DNA from: Paenibacillus cookii
GTDB taxonomy: Bacteria > Bacillota > Bacilli > Paenibacillales > Paenibacillaceae
Length of the DNA stretch: 64,000 nucleotides
Direction of reading: 5' to 3'
Assembly (NCBI RefSeq): GCF_018333375.1
Contig: NZ_BORW01000010.1
Location: 62,001 to 126,000 of the forward strand
Shown here in pieces: positions 7,459 to 16,916 of the stretch. Numbering within the stretch: position 1 is the stretch's first letter; each line of letters opens with the position of its first letter. Position numbers and translations under genes: made by a program. The notes below the pieces were generated by a model. That model worked only from the letters and a program-made list of their open reading frames with translations, was not told where the DNA came from and made no database searches.

Positions 7459-9474
7459 GTGCATCAAAAATGGCAGCACTTTAGCACGGCATCGCGCAAA
7501 TGGCTGTGGATCCTGGTCGTACTGGGCATCGTCGCCGCATTGCCGGTCGCGTACGACCGATACCAAACGGAATCATCAGCGAGCAATGTGGAGTTGGTAT
7601 TCAACTACCGCGGCTTGGCCGAGGTGGCTTCTTACCATGCCCATCCCGAGCAATTTTTGCAGGAGCAGCTGGATAAATTAAAAGCGGCCGGCATCACAAG
7701 CATGGCCATGTTTGAAAGCACGCTGGACGATTTCAAAAAATCGCGGCGGCTGATGGTCTATAACGCCCATGACATTGCGCAAATGACGCAAAGCGTCGTG
7801 CCGACCGATGAAAACTTCACGTACATTCTGTTTACCAATGAAGAGAATGCAGGCCGGTTAACGCCTGTCATCGAAGACACGTTCAAGAGCCTGGACATCA
7901 ACGTGAAACCTTGGGAGTTCCATAACCAGAAAGGTTTGATCATCGAAACGTCGCCGGAGGACGCCGCGCTCAAACCGATGCAGCCGGATCCGATCGCGTT
8001 CGAAATGCTGCGCAGCAAAGGATTCCATATCGTGCCGCGCATGTCCGACAGCCTTCCTTACGACCAAGAGGCGATGGAGAAGCTGCTTGCTTATTATGAA
8101 GCCAATGACGTCAAACGGATTTTGTTTGAGGGAGACTCGGTCAGAGGGTTTAACGATAACGAAGACAAAAACAGCCTGCAAAGCTTCGCCAACCTGCTGA
8201 ACCAGCACGGCATCGGCATTGCGGCCATCGAAAACACGAAAAAACCGCAGGCGGGCATGTCCACGCTGGCGTATAACATCCATTATAATGTCGTCCGGCT
8301 GTATTCTCTGAGCGAAAAAGACGCGCTCCTGGACGAAGACACGATCGCCGACCGTTTTGCCTTGGCGACCAAAGACCGGAATATCCGGATGCTTTACATC
8401 AATACGGCGCCAAGCCGGAGCGCATCCAAAGCGATGGTGACCGATTCGATCGACAACATCATCAAAAGTTTGAAAGAGCCTGGCAACGCCATCGAACAAA
8501 TGGAGAAAAACGGATTCCATATGGGACGCGCAGAAGCCTTCCATATTACCGATTCTTCCTTGCAGCATTATTTGAAAATGGTCGTCGTGCTTGGCGGAGT
8601 CGCTTTTGTGGCGCTCATGATTTCTTATTTCCTGCCGCTGCTTACTTTGCCGGCCTTTGTGCTCGGTTTGATCGGCAGCGCGGGACTGTATGTGCTGAAG
8701 CCTACGTTGTTTGAACAAGCGCTTGCTTTGCTCGTGGCCATCAGCGGCCCGACGGTGGCGATGATTCTTGCGGTACGCAAACTCAATGCCCTTAACGGCG
8801 CGGATTCGGAACTGGCAACGGGACGGCGCGTGACGCATGCCATCGTGTTGTACATCAAAACGGCCATTATTTCCATGGCGGCGATCCCGTTCGTGATCGC
8901 GCTGCTCAACAATATTACGTACAGCCTCGTGCTGAACCAGTTCCGCGGCGTCAGCCTGCTGCATGCCGCTCCGATTCTGCTTATCGCCGTGTTCGTCATT
9001 TTGTACCGCGGCGGCAAACCGTTCCGGCAGATCGGCAAGCTGTTCAGAACGCCGATTACGCTGCTGTGGGTCGTCGTGGGCGTCGTGATCGCCGGCGCCG
9101 GCATGTATTATTTGAGCCGGACAGGCAATGCGGGCAAAGTCAGTTCGATCGAGATGGTGATGCGCACGTTCCTGGAAAATACGTTCCATGTGCGTCCGCG
9201 CAACAAGGAAATCGCCATGCATCCGCTCTTCCTGCTTGGCATCTTCCTGTCGATTAGATACCGGAATGCCGTTTACATCATGATTTTCGCCGTCATCGGC
9301 CAATTGTCGATGGTGGACACTTTTGCCCATATTCATTCGCCGATGAAAATTTCGCTTGCCCGCGACCTCCTGGGTCTGGGAATCGGATTTATCCTCGGAC
9401 TGATCGCTATCGTGGTATGGCAAATCGCGGAAGGATGTTGGAAAAAATGGTCACCTCGCCTGAAACAACAGTAG
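7459..9474 (+). CDS. DUF5693-like polytopic membrane protein
   Basis: A 671-residue protein with an N-terminal membrane anchor (about 15-32), a soluble domain of roughly 350 residues and a C-terminal block of many transmembrane helices (about 375-660). It resembles the DUF5693 family found next to csaB in Paenibacillus; no catalytic motif is recognised. GTG 7459 is chosen because GAGGAGG at 7444-7450 spaces 8 nt before it; in-frame TTG 7456 is also possible. The 3' end overlaps the csaB start by about 28 nt, implying translational coupling and a role in wall-polymer export or modification (inference). Confidence 0.7.
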   Translation: MHQKWQHFSTASRKWLWILVVLGIVAALPVAYDRYQTESSASNVELVFNYRGLAEVASYHAHPEQFLQEQLDKLKAAGITSMAMFESTLDDFKKSRRLMVYNAHDIAQMTQSVVPTDENFTYILFTNEENAGRLTPVIEDTFKSLDINVKPWEFHNQKGLIIETSPEDAALKPMQPDPIAFEMLRSKGFHIVPRMSDSLPYDQEAMEKLLAYYEANDVKRILFEGDSVRGFNDNEDKNSLQSFANLLNQHGIGIAAIENTKKPQAGMSTLAYNIHYNVVRLYSLSEKDALLDEDTIADRFALATKDRNIRMLYINTAPSRSASKAMVTDSIDNIIKSLKEPGNAIEQMEKNGFHMGRAEAFHITDSSLQHYLKMVVVLGGVAFVALMISYFLPLLTLPAFVLGLIGSAGLYVLKPTLFEQALALLVAISGPTVAMILAVRKLNALNGADSELATGRRVTHAIVLYIKTAIISMAAIPFVIALLNNITYSLVLNQFRGVSLLHAAPILLIAVFVILYRGGKPFRQIGKLFRTPITLLWVVVGVVIAGAGMYYLSRTGNAGKVSSIEMVMRTFLENTFHVRPRNKEIAMHPLFLLGIFLSIRYRNAVYIMIFAVIGQLSMVDTFAHIHSPMKISLARDLLGLGIGFILGLIAIVVWQIAEGCWKKWSPRLKQQ

Positions 9475-10580
9475 TCATTTCGGGGTATTACGGCTTTAAA
9501 AACAGCGGAGACGAGGCCGTGCTGCAGTCCATTCTGACGGCGCTGGAAGAACAGGGGAAGCAAGCGGGGGTCAAAATCACCCCCGTCGTGCTTTCGATCG
9601 ATCCGGCATGGACGTCGTCGACCTACGGCGTACGGGCGGTTCACCGGATGAAGTTGGGCGAAGTGAGAAACGCTCTGAAGAACAGCAGCGGTTTGATCAG
9701 CGGGGGCGGAAGCCTTTTGCAGGACGCCACCGGAACCAAGACCATTCCGTACTACCTGGGGATCATCAAGCTGGCCCAATGGCTGAACAAGCCGGTGTTC
9801 ATTTACTCCCAAGGGATCGGCCCCGTGAACCGCAAGCTGTTTTATCCGCTGATTAAAGGAACGTTCAAAAAATGCGAATACATTTCCGTTCGCGACGAGC
9901 AATCCGCGGAGCTGCTGCAAAGCATGGGGCTGGAGCGGGACCGGATTCAAGTGGTTCCCGACCCCGTGATGGGGCTAACGCCTGAAACGGAAGGCTTGGC
10001 TTCGCTTGCCTCGGATGAAGATCCGCAGCTGCCCGTCATCGGCATTTCCGTCCGTTATTGGGATGCGGAGCGCCGGGAGCTGCGGGCGATTGCCGAAGGG
10101 CTTCGGGCATTTTGCCAAAAGCAGCCCGCCCACCTGCGCTTTCTGCCGTTTCATTTTCCGGGCGACGAAAAGGCGTCGCAGGACATCATCCAGCAGATGG
10201 GGGATTTGGTTTCCGCCGGAAGCAAAGTGTCGGTATGCCGGGAGGCGGTTCATCCGCGCCATATGCTAGCCGAAGTGGGGCGCTGCGACCTGGTCATCGG
10301 GATGCGGCTTCACAGTTTGATTTACGCCGCTAACCGGCAGGTGCCGCTGATCGGCATTTCGTACGACCCGAAGATCGACCATTTCCTGAAAAGGCTCGAC
10401 GTTGAGCCTGTCGGAACGAGCAGTTCGCTTTCCCCCGCGGCGCTTGCGTCGGAAATCTCCAGGCTGTTGGCCGGCGCGGATCGGTGGAAGGAAGAAGCCA
10501 AACTCCGCATCGACAAGCTGAAGCGGGAGGCGCAGGAGCCTGCGCGGCACATCATTGAGTTTTTGAGCAGTAAAGGATAA
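9447..10580 (+). CDS. csaB: Polysaccharide pyruvyl transferase CsaB
   Basis: A protein of about 377 residues that transfers pyruvate from PEP to ManNAc in the secondary cell wall polymer, creating the ligand that SLH domains bind. Family motifs: SGYYGFKNSGDEAVL near the N-terminus, LISGGGSLLQD, FIYSQGIGP and GMRLHSLIYAA. The start is uncertain: ATG 9447 or 9435, both inside the upstream gene; the ribosome site is embedded in that coding sequence. At least three SLH proteins are encoded downstream in this window, so substrate and clients are physically linked. Confidence 0.9.
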   Translation: MVTSPETTVVISGYYGFKNSGDEAVLQSILTALEEQGKQAGVKITPVVLSIDPAWTSSTYGVRAVHRMKLGEVRNALKNSSGLISGGGSLLQDATGTKTIPYYLGIIKLAQWLNKPVFIYSQGIGPVNRKLFYPLIKGTFKKCEYISVRDEQSAELLQSMGLERDRIQVVPDPVMGLTPETEGLASLASDEDPQLPVIGISVRYWDAERRELRAIAEGLRAFCQKQPAHLRFLPFHFPGDEKASQDIIQQMGDLVSAGSKVSVCREAVHPRHMLAEVGRCDLVIGMRLHSLIYAANRQVPLIGISYDPKIDHFLKRLDVEPVGTSSSLSPAALASEISRLLAGADRWKEEAKLRIDKLKREAQEPARHIIEFLSSKG

Positions 10581-10592
10581 GGGGATTTGACC

Positions 10593-11357
10593 GTGAACCA
10601 ATTCGAACAGATGCCTACGGTTCCCATCTACGGTTTGCAGATATGCAGATGGGGGATGGAGGACACCGTTAAGTATTTAACCCATAAGTTGCAGTCGGAA
10701 GAGCGCAAGCCTATACAGGTAATTACGGCCAACCCGATCATGGTGATGAAAGCTCTGGAAGAGCCGGATTACATGCAGGTGATGAAAAACGCCGAACTGC
10801 TCGTGCCGGACGGTACCGGCGTCGTGTGGGCGGCCGCCAAAACGGGAATGCCCGTCCAGGAACGCGTGGCCGGGTTTGACCTTTTACATGAACTGATGAG
10901 AGTCGGAGAAGACTACCATTGGAAGGTATACTTGCTCGGCTCGACGCCGGAAGTGATTCAGGCCGCCGCGGAGCGGTTACATCTGCAATATCCGGGCGTC
11001 GAAATCGCGGGCTACCGCGACGGTTATTTCAAGGCGGAACAGGATGCGGAGGTCATCGCGGAGATTCGCAAGGCTGCGCCGGATATTTTGTTCGTCGCGC
11101 GGGGGGCGGATACGCAGGAACCATGGATTGCCCGTTATAAGGAACAGCTTGGCGTTCCGCTTATGATGGGCGTCGGCGGAAGCTTCGACGTCATCTCGGG
11201 CAAGTCCAAACGCGCGCCGAAGCTGTTCCAAAAACTGCGTCTTGAATGGTTCTACCGGCTGCTGAGAGAGCCGACGCGGGCCGCAAGAATGCTTGCGCTG
11301 CCGAAATTCGCCCTTAAAGTGATGCGGGATAAAGAAAACGTGACGAAACCCAGATAA
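10593..11357 (+). CDS. tagA: WecG/TagA/CpsF-family glycosyltransferase
   Basis: A 254-residue GT26 enzyme. The family signature VPDGTGVVWAAAKTG (catalytic Asp) and GVGGSFDVISGKSKRAP are present. In wall polymer synthesis TagA adds ManNAc to undecaprenyl-PP-GlcNAc, forming the linkage unit. GTG 10593 is preferred, since AAGGGGA at 10579-10585 spaces 7 nt before it; the TTG at 10587 abuts the ribosome site. It begins 12 nt after csaB. The linkage disaccharide here presumably carries the pyruvylated polymer rather than classical teichoic acid (inference). Confidence 0.88.
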   Translation: MNQFEQMPTVPIYGLQICRWGMEDTVKYLTHKLQSEERKPIQVITANPIMVMKALEEPDYMQVMKNAELLVPDGTGVVWAAAKTGMPVQERVAGFDLLHELMRVGEDYHWKVYLLGSTPEVIQAAAERLHLQYPGVEIAGYRDGYFKAEQDAEVIAEIRKAAPDILFVARGADTQEPWIARYKEQLGVPLMMGVGGSFDVISGKSKRAPKLFQKLRLEWFYRLLREPTRAARMLALPKFALKVMRDKENVTKPR

Positions 11358-11405
11358 AAGACGCTTATGAACTGCAAAAACCCGATTTTTTGCTGAAAAA
11401 CAGGA

Positions 11406-11435
11406 TTGGTTTTATTTTTTTGATGAGAGTATAAT
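11406..11435 (+). promoter_or_regulatory. Sigma-A promoter of the tagO-like gene
   Basis: TTGGTT (11406-11411), 18-nt spacer, TATAAT (11430-11435). An A/T-rich inverted repeat just upstream (AAAACC near 11376 with GGTTTT) may be the end of the csaB-tagA transcript and overlaps the -35. Confidence 0.65.
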
Positions 11436-11471
11436 TCAATCCGGTAAAGAAAATGGGGGTTGAACGTACAC

Positions 11472-12596
11472 ATGTTAATGATAGCCATCATCGGATGTAT
11501 CGTGTCATTGGCTTTGGCACTGCTGTTAACGCCGCTGGTGAAAAAACTTGCGATAAAGATCGGCGCCGTCGATGTTCCGAACGCCCGAAAAGTGCACACG
11601 AAAATCATGCCCCGGCTTGGCGGATTGGCGATATTTTTGGCATTTATGCTGTCCATGTTTGCCGTCCTTCCATTTGTCGCAGATCAGTTTTCCGCTCGGG
11701 ATGCGAATTTTATTAAGGCCTTTTTGCTTGGGGGATCGCTGATCGTCCTGACCGGCGCCTTGGACGACCGGTTTGAGCTGTCGGCCAAAGTGAAACTGCT
11801 TGGACAAATCATTGCCGCATGCATCGTCGTTTTCGGCTTTGGCATCACGGTCGATTTTGTGAATATACCTTTTAACGATTCCTACTCGTCGCTCGAAAGC
11901 TGGATTGCCATCCCGCTCACGATTTTCTGGATCGTCGGCGTCACGAACGCCATCAACCTGATCGACGGTCTGGACGGGTTGGCTGCCGGAGTATCGGGCA
12001 TCGCGATCGGAACGATTCTGGTCATGTCCCTGCTCATGGGCAACCTGACCGTTGCGCTGCTCTGCCTGCTGCTGCTTGGCGCGATCATCGGATTCCTGTT
12101 CTTCAACTTCCATCCGGCACAAATTTTCATGGGCGATACGGGTTCGCTGTTCCTCGGCTTCTGCCTGGCGATGTTGTCCATGCTCGGATTTAAGCAGATC
12201 GCGATCGTTTCGTTTATTACACCGCTGATCATTATCGGCGTGCCGCTGTCGGATACGTTTTTCGCCATCGTGCGCCGCTGGATCCAGAAGAAACCGATTT
12301 TCGCCCCGGACAAGGGTCACCTGCATCACTGCTTGCGGGAAATTGGCTTCAGCCACCGCCAGTCTGTCCTCATCGTATACGGCATCGCCGCCTTTTTCGG
12401 CGTCCTGGCTGTCATTCAGTCTTCCGCCGCGATGTATGAAGCGAATTGGGTCACCTTCGTCGTCATCTGCGTGATGATGTTCTTCATGCAAATCGGCGCC
12501 GAAGTTATCGGACTTGTCGGGAAGACGAAACGGCCGATTCTGGATTTGGTTGCAAGGCTCCGAATGAAAGCAAGCGCGGAGCGCGGTTCGAAGTAA
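11472..12596 (+). CDS. tagO: Undecaprenyl-phosphate GlcNAc-1-phosphate transferase
   Basis: A 374-residue, roughly 11-helix MraY/WecA-family enzyme that starts wall polymer synthesis by moving GlcNAc-1-P onto undecaprenyl phosphate. Visible motifs: LDDRFELS with the Asp pair, NAINLIDGLDGLAAGVS, FMGDTGSLFLGF and the cytoplasmic HLHHCL loop (usually HLHHRL). ATG 11472 lies 12 nt after the GGGGG site; the TTG at 11460 overlaps that site. It has its own promoter and terminator, separate from csaB-tagA. Confidence 0.9.
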   Translation: MLMIAIIGCIVSLALALLLTPLVKKLAIKIGAVDVPNARKVHTKIMPRLGGLAIFLAFMLSMFAVLPFVADQFSARDANFIKAFLLGGSLIVLTGALDDRFELSAKVKLLGQIIAACIVVFGFGITVDFVNIPFNDSYSSLESWIAIPLTIFWIVGVTNAINLIDGLDGLAAGVSGIAIGTILVMSLLMGNLTVALLCLLLLGAIIGFLFFNFHPAQIFMGDTGSLFLGFCLAMLSMLGFKQIAIVSFITPLIIIGVPLSDTFFAIVRRWIQKKPIFAPDKGHLHHCLREIGFSHRQSVLIVYGIAAFFGVLAVIQSSAAMYEANWVTFVVICVMMFFMQIGAEVIGLVGKTKRPILDLVARLRMKASAERGSK

Positions 12597-12640
12597 ACGT
12601 GGATTGTTTATGCGTCATGCCATCATATATTCATATGCAG

Positions 12641-12669
12641 AACGTCGCACCTTGGGTGCGGCGTTTTTT
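12641..12669 (+). terminator. Terminator after tagO
   Basis: ACGTCGCACC pairs with GGTGCGGCGT around TTG, followed by TTTTTT. Confidence 0.88.
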
Positions 12670-12725
12670 GATTTCTATTTTGGCGGTGTTTTTCAGGCAA
12701 GGGTTTTTTTATTGTTAGGTTTTAC

Positions 12726-12753
12726 TAAATTATCGATTGGCTGGTGCCGATAA
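12726..12753 (+). promoter_or_regulatory. Sigma-D-type promoter of the first SLH protein gene
   Basis: CTAAA (TAAA at 12726-12729), 16-nt spacer, GCCGATAA (12746-12753). The -10 matches the sigma-D motif in seven of eight bases plus the conserved GCCGATA core, and the start codon follows at the expected distance (leader of about 30 nt). This would place a surface protein under motility control. Confidence 0.65.
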
Positions 12754-12789
12754 AAGAGATAAATGCATAAAACAGGAGGGAAAATGATT

Positions 12790-15700
12790 TTGAAGAGGAT
12801 CCTATCCGTATTTTTGGCAGTTGTCCTTGTCATCAGTTTGCTGCCGGCTTCTTTTGCCAATACGGTAAGCGCAGCGCAAGCCGGCACTTTTTTTATTTTT
12901 CCGAACGAGCAGTATGACGTCAATTCGGCGCGTCTTGTCAATGAAGACCGCGTTAGTTTGACGGGTACGCTGAACGGGGTCAATGATAAGCAAATTTCTT
13001 ACAGCGTATTTCAATTGACGAAAAAAGCGGATGGCACGATTTCCATCGTCAATTCGAATGAAGGACAAACCGGCAACATCATCGTCAACAACGGCAAAAT
13101 CACGGTGTCCAACATCAAGCTTTTTTCCGGATTGAACCGGATTACGTTTAAAGGCCTGCAAGGCACGACGCAAGTCGAAGATTCGATCTATGTCGAGTAC
13201 CGCAACGGGCCGACGATTTACGATTTGAAAGCGAACCTGGTGGACGGCAGCCAGGCCATTGAATTGAAGGAAGACAGTCCGGCCGTATTGACGGCTTCCC
13301 CGGGAAGTCCTGCGTACGGCAAAACCAAAACGGATATCAGCATCTCCGGTTATGCGCCGAGCGCGGATAAAGTGACGGTCGAGGTTAACGGACGCAGTTG
13401 GACTTATACGGTGTCGAGCTACAACAACTACAAGTTTTTTGCTTCGCCGATCAATGTCAACAGCGGAAGCAACATCGTCAAAATCAAAGTTTTGAATCAA
13501 AACCAGACGCTTGAAACTAGCCGCGAAGTTACGTTTTATAACGGCAAGGTCACCTTTTTTGACGTAAGAGCGACGGACGGTACCGACGTATCGGCAGATC
13601 TGTCGTCTTTCCCTAACTTCAATGTAAGCAGCACGAATATTACCGTCAAAGGTAAAGCGATCATCCCGATCAAAAACGGTCAATTGCCGGATGCGGCAGC
13701 TCTTTCGACCTATTTGGGGTACGCGTTTGCCAACGGGGCATCCGGCAGCGGAACCGCGCCCGTGACCGTGCTCGAGAGCGCCAACGATTACATGATGATC
13801 GAGTTCTCCGGCGTGGCTCCGGTTTCGGCGCAGTTCGACAGCCTGATCAACGTGACGCTGACAGCTGCAGACGGCACGACCGGTGCAGGCATTAGTTCGA
13901 CGGTCGGTTTAACCTTAAGAGACAAAAACAAGCCTTTTATCCAGGAAGTCAATTATTTGTCCGGTTACAGCAGCGGCATGAGCACGTCGCAGATCCTGAA
14001 CCTTTCGGGGACTTCGATGAACGGCGCCAACATTTTCTCCCTGCCGATCGCCATGGAGGTTTTGGTCGCGAACGGGGCAAGCGTCAATAACATCACGATC
14101 ACCGGCATCACGGATGCCAAAGGCAACGCCCTTACGCCATTCAGCCAGCCGGTTGTCCTGGCCTCCGAAAGAGTCGTTAGAAACATTAACGGCAATCAGG
14201 TCGAACTGCAGCGCATCATCATCCGGGTAGACAAGCTTCCCGCGGCAGGCTATCAGAAGATTACCTTCCAGGCCAACAATGTGGCCGGGTCTGAGCTGAC
14301 CGTTCCGGTTACGCTGCTTTACGGCCCTTATGTGCAGTTCACATCGCTGTATGACGACATGAAAATCGAGATGGATACGAATAATCCGAATCTGAAGGAC
14401 AACGTCATGAAAGACGTGGATTATTTCAAAGGGCAGCTGATGAACGTCGCCAACGACAGCGAAATCAAATACAGCGGCACCGACCAAACGATCTTTTTGT
14501 ACATCAATAATACGCTTGTGAGCCTTGAGAAGGATCCGACCTCGTCTGAGGTGTCCAAGTTTAGAATCGCTTCAGGCGACGAGAATAAAGCTTACCAAGC
14601 GTTGTTCCCAGGCAACAACATCATTAAATTCGTGTTTAAGTCGCCAAAGAACTCGTATGAAAAATCGATCAATATCAGCTACGTGCCTTTGAACGTACCT
14701 GTGATTCCGGTACCGGATTCCGTAGGGGTATTCCCTTACAGCATTGACAATACCGACCCGGTTCCTGACAACAACGACAAGAAGTTCGAAAAGACCGGTT
14801 CCGTCTATACGACGACCGAGAAAAAGATGAACGTATACGGAACGTTCGATTTCATCGATTTGGGCCAAACCAAAAGCGCGGTGGACAGCAAGCTTCTCAC
14901 CAATTCAGCAAGCAACTCGAAATATATGCTTAAAATCTCGACTCCAACGACGGATGGCAAAACCCAAGAATATACTTGGTCCATGGATCAAAGATTTTAT
15001 GCATTAAAAAGCCCGGGCGACGTATTTAACAGCTCGAACGGCAATACGAATCCGAACCTGAACGTTTATTATGATTACGACACCCAAACGTTCAGCTTTA
15101 AGCTTTTGAATCAATCCTTGCCGCTGAACGGCAGCCCGATCGTATACAACATCACGGTGTATAACAGCGGGGAAGGCGGTCCGACGGCAACGTTCCGACT
15201 CGAAGTCACTTATAAAACGGCACCGTTCCAGATCATTCGTCCGCTTGAAGGCAGAAGACTGGTGAACCAGAACTTCGTCGAAGTTATCGTATCGTCCGAC
15301 AACGCATCGAAAGTGATGATCGGAAAGCAGGAAGCGAAGAAGTCCGCTTTTGACGCGGATTACGATCCGTCCAACGGCATCGATTACCCGAATGCGTATC
15401 GGGCGATCGTTAAAGATCTCAAGCCGAACAAGGACAACAAAATCGACATTACGGTATTTGTCGGAAACGATCAACTGAAAGACTACATTACCGTCAAATA
15501 CGTGCCGACAAGCATTCCGGGCGCGCAATATTTGGAAACGATGAAAAGCTCGCACAAAGCTTTTGACGGCAATTTGACGTTAACCTTTCCGAAAGGAGCA
15601 AGCCTGATCCGGAGAGATTACAACGTGGCCGACCAGTTCAAAAACCAAGTGTTCTCCGGGCATGATATTTTGTTCGCCATCGCGAACAGCGAGGACGGCG

Positions 15701-16779
15701 TCGTAGACCGCCGCGAATTCGAAGTGCCGGTTGCCAATTTCGATAATGAAATCGCGCTGGGCAAACAGCTCTTTATCGGCAACTTCCAGCAGCGGTTTGT
15801 CAAATCGAGCCCTGTATTCTGGATTGATCCGGGAACGGCCGACGATATCAACACGGACAAGGTATATGACCCGATTACGCATGGTTCCGACCCATACCAG
15901 CTTCCGGGGTCCGAAGTGCGAAGCTTCTATAATAGAGAAAGCATGAACGAGCTGGTTCCGTCCAAACGCGGGACGCTGACGCTCACCTATGACGCGAATA
16001 TTACGCAGGATGCGGGACGGCTCGTAACGGTATTCCGTTTTGATCCGGAGCTGCAGAAATGGGAAAACATCGGCGGCGTCGTGGATCCGAAAAAACATAC
16101 GGTTAAAGTGCCGTTTGACCGTTTTGGCTACTACGTCGTTGCCAAATTAGGTTATTCCTACAACGATGTCGTGCAGCATCCGTACGGCCGGGATTATATC
16201 GAAACCATCTATGCCAAAGGCGTCATGAACGCCTTCGATCCGTCGGAACGTTTTGGAACGGATTTGTATATTTCCCGGGCTGAATTCGTGCGCGCGATCG
16301 TCAGAGCGCTGGAGATTCCTTTGAATTACCAGGGACCTAAGCATTTCTCCGATATTCCAAGCTCGCTTACGAGCATTAACGTCGACGGTCTATGGGATTT
16401 CAGATATATCGAGACCGCGGCGCGCGAAGGGATCACGAGAGGGGCGCAGCCGCAGTTCTTCGACGCGGAAAGCGCCATTACCCGCCAGGACGCTTCGGTC
16501 ATGATCGCCAAGGCGCTCAACCTGAAGCTTGAGACCGACCGGGCGAAAATCACGAAGGATCTCCAAAAGTATTTTAAAGACTATGCAAGCATCGATTACT
16601 ACGCGCAGCCTTCGGTTCTGGCCATCGCCAAAAAAGGCTTCATCCAAGGTTCGCCTGTCGATCCGGCCGATCCGAAACGGGGTAACATGTTTAATCCTAC
16701 CGCCAATATGCTGCGCGGAGATGCCGCCATCATTATGGGCAAAGTCATGGCAGACCTGAAGAAGCTGCCTAAGATGTAA
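12790..16779 (+). CDS. Large secreted surface protein with C-terminal SLH domains
   Basis: A protein of about 1329 residues: signal peptide (MKRILSVFLAVVLVISLLPA, cleavage near SAAQA), a long array of beta-rich, Ig-like segments with no catalytic motif, then three SLH repeats at about 1125-1320 (cores ISRAEF, ITRQDA, MLRGDA). SLH repeats bind pyruvylated wall polymer. TTG 12790 is chosen because AGGAGGG (12774-12780) is 9 nt upstream and yields a normal signal peptide; ATG 12784 is an alternative. It is flanked by a sigma-D-like promoter and a strong hairpin. Likely an adhesin or wall-layer component; exact role unknown. Confidence 0.85.
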   Translation: MKRILSVFLAVVLVISLLPASFANTVSAAQAGTFFIFPNEQYDVNSARLVNEDRVSLTGTLNGVNDKQISYSVFQLTKKADGTISIVNSNEGQTGNIIVNNGKITVSNIKLFSGLNRITFKGLQGTTQVEDSIYVEYRNGPTIYDLKANLVDGSQAIELKEDSPAVLTASPGSPAYGKTKTDISISGYAPSADKVTVEVNGRSWTYTVSSYNNYKFFASPINVNSGSNIVKIKVLNQNQTLETSREVTFYNGKVTFFDVRATDGTDVSADLSSFPNFNVSSTNITVKGKAIIPIKNGQLPDAAALSTYLGYAFANGASGSGTAPVTVLESANDYMMIEFSGVAPVSAQFDSLINVTLTAADGTTGAGISSTVGLTLRDKNKPFIQEVNYLSGYSSGMSTSQILNLSGTSMNGANIFSLPIAMEVLVANGASVNNITITGITDAKGNALTPFSQPVVLASERVVRNINGNQVELQRIIIRVDKLPAAGYQKITFQANNVAGSELTVPVTLLYGPYVQFTSLYDDMKIEMDTNNPNLKDNVMKDVDYFKGQLMNVANDSEIKYSGTDQTIFLYINNTLVSLEKDPTSSEVSKFRIASGDENKAYQALFPGNNIIKFVFKSPKNSYEKSINISYVPLNVPVIPVPDSVGVFPYSIDNTDPVPDNNDKKFEKTGSVYTTTEKKMNVYGTFDFIDLGQTKSAVDSKLLTNSASNSKYMLKISTPTTDGKTQEYTWSMDQRFYALKSPGDVFNSSNGNTNPNLNVYYDYDTQTFSFKLLNQSLPLNGSPIVYNITVYNSGEGGPTATFRLEVTYKTAPFQIIRPLEGRRLVNQNFVEVIVSSDNASKVMIGKQEAKKSAFDADYDPSNGIDYPNAYRAIVKDLKPNKDNKIDITVFVGNDQLKDYITVKYVPTSIPGAQYLETMKSSHKAFDGNLTLTFPKGASLIRRDYNVADQFKNQVFSGHDILFAIANSEDGVVDRREFEVPVANFDNEIALGKQLFIGNFQQRFVKSSPVFWIDPGTADDINTDKVYDPITHGSDPYQLPGSEVRSFYNRESMNELVPSKRGTLTLTYDANITQDAGRLVTVFRFDPELQKWENIGGVVDPKKHTVKVPFDRFGYYVVAKLGYSYNDVVQHPYGRDYIETIYAKGVMNAFDPSERFGTDLYISRAEFVRAIVRALEIPLNYQGPKHFSDIPSSLTSINVDGLWDFRYIETAAREGITRGAQPQFFDAESAITRQDASVMIAKALNLKLETDRAKITKDLQKYFKDYASIDYYAQPSVLAIAKKGFIQGSPVDPADPKRGNMFNPTANMLRGDAAIIMGKVMADLKKLPKM

Positions 16780-16796
16780 GCATGAAAAAACAAACA

Positions 16797-16831
16797 GCGG
16801 GAGCCGGCAATTCCGGCTCCCGTTCTATTTC
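16797..16831 (+). terminator. Terminator after the first SLH protein gene
   Basis: CGGGAGCCGG pairs with CCGGCTCCCG around CAATT, followed by the weak T-rich tail TTCTATTT. Confidence 0.75.
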
Positions 16832-16844
16832 CAATTACAATTCT

Positions 16845-16873
16845 TTGTAATTTGTCGAGGATTAGGATACAAT
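16845..16873 (+). promoter_or_regulatory. Sigma-A promoter of the 113-residue gene
   Basis: TTGTAA (16845-16850), 17-nt spacer, TACAAT (16868-16873). Confidence 0.7.
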
Positions 16874-16916
16874 GACGTAGAATACAATTTATAATTTAAA
16901 GGGTGAAGGCTATCTT

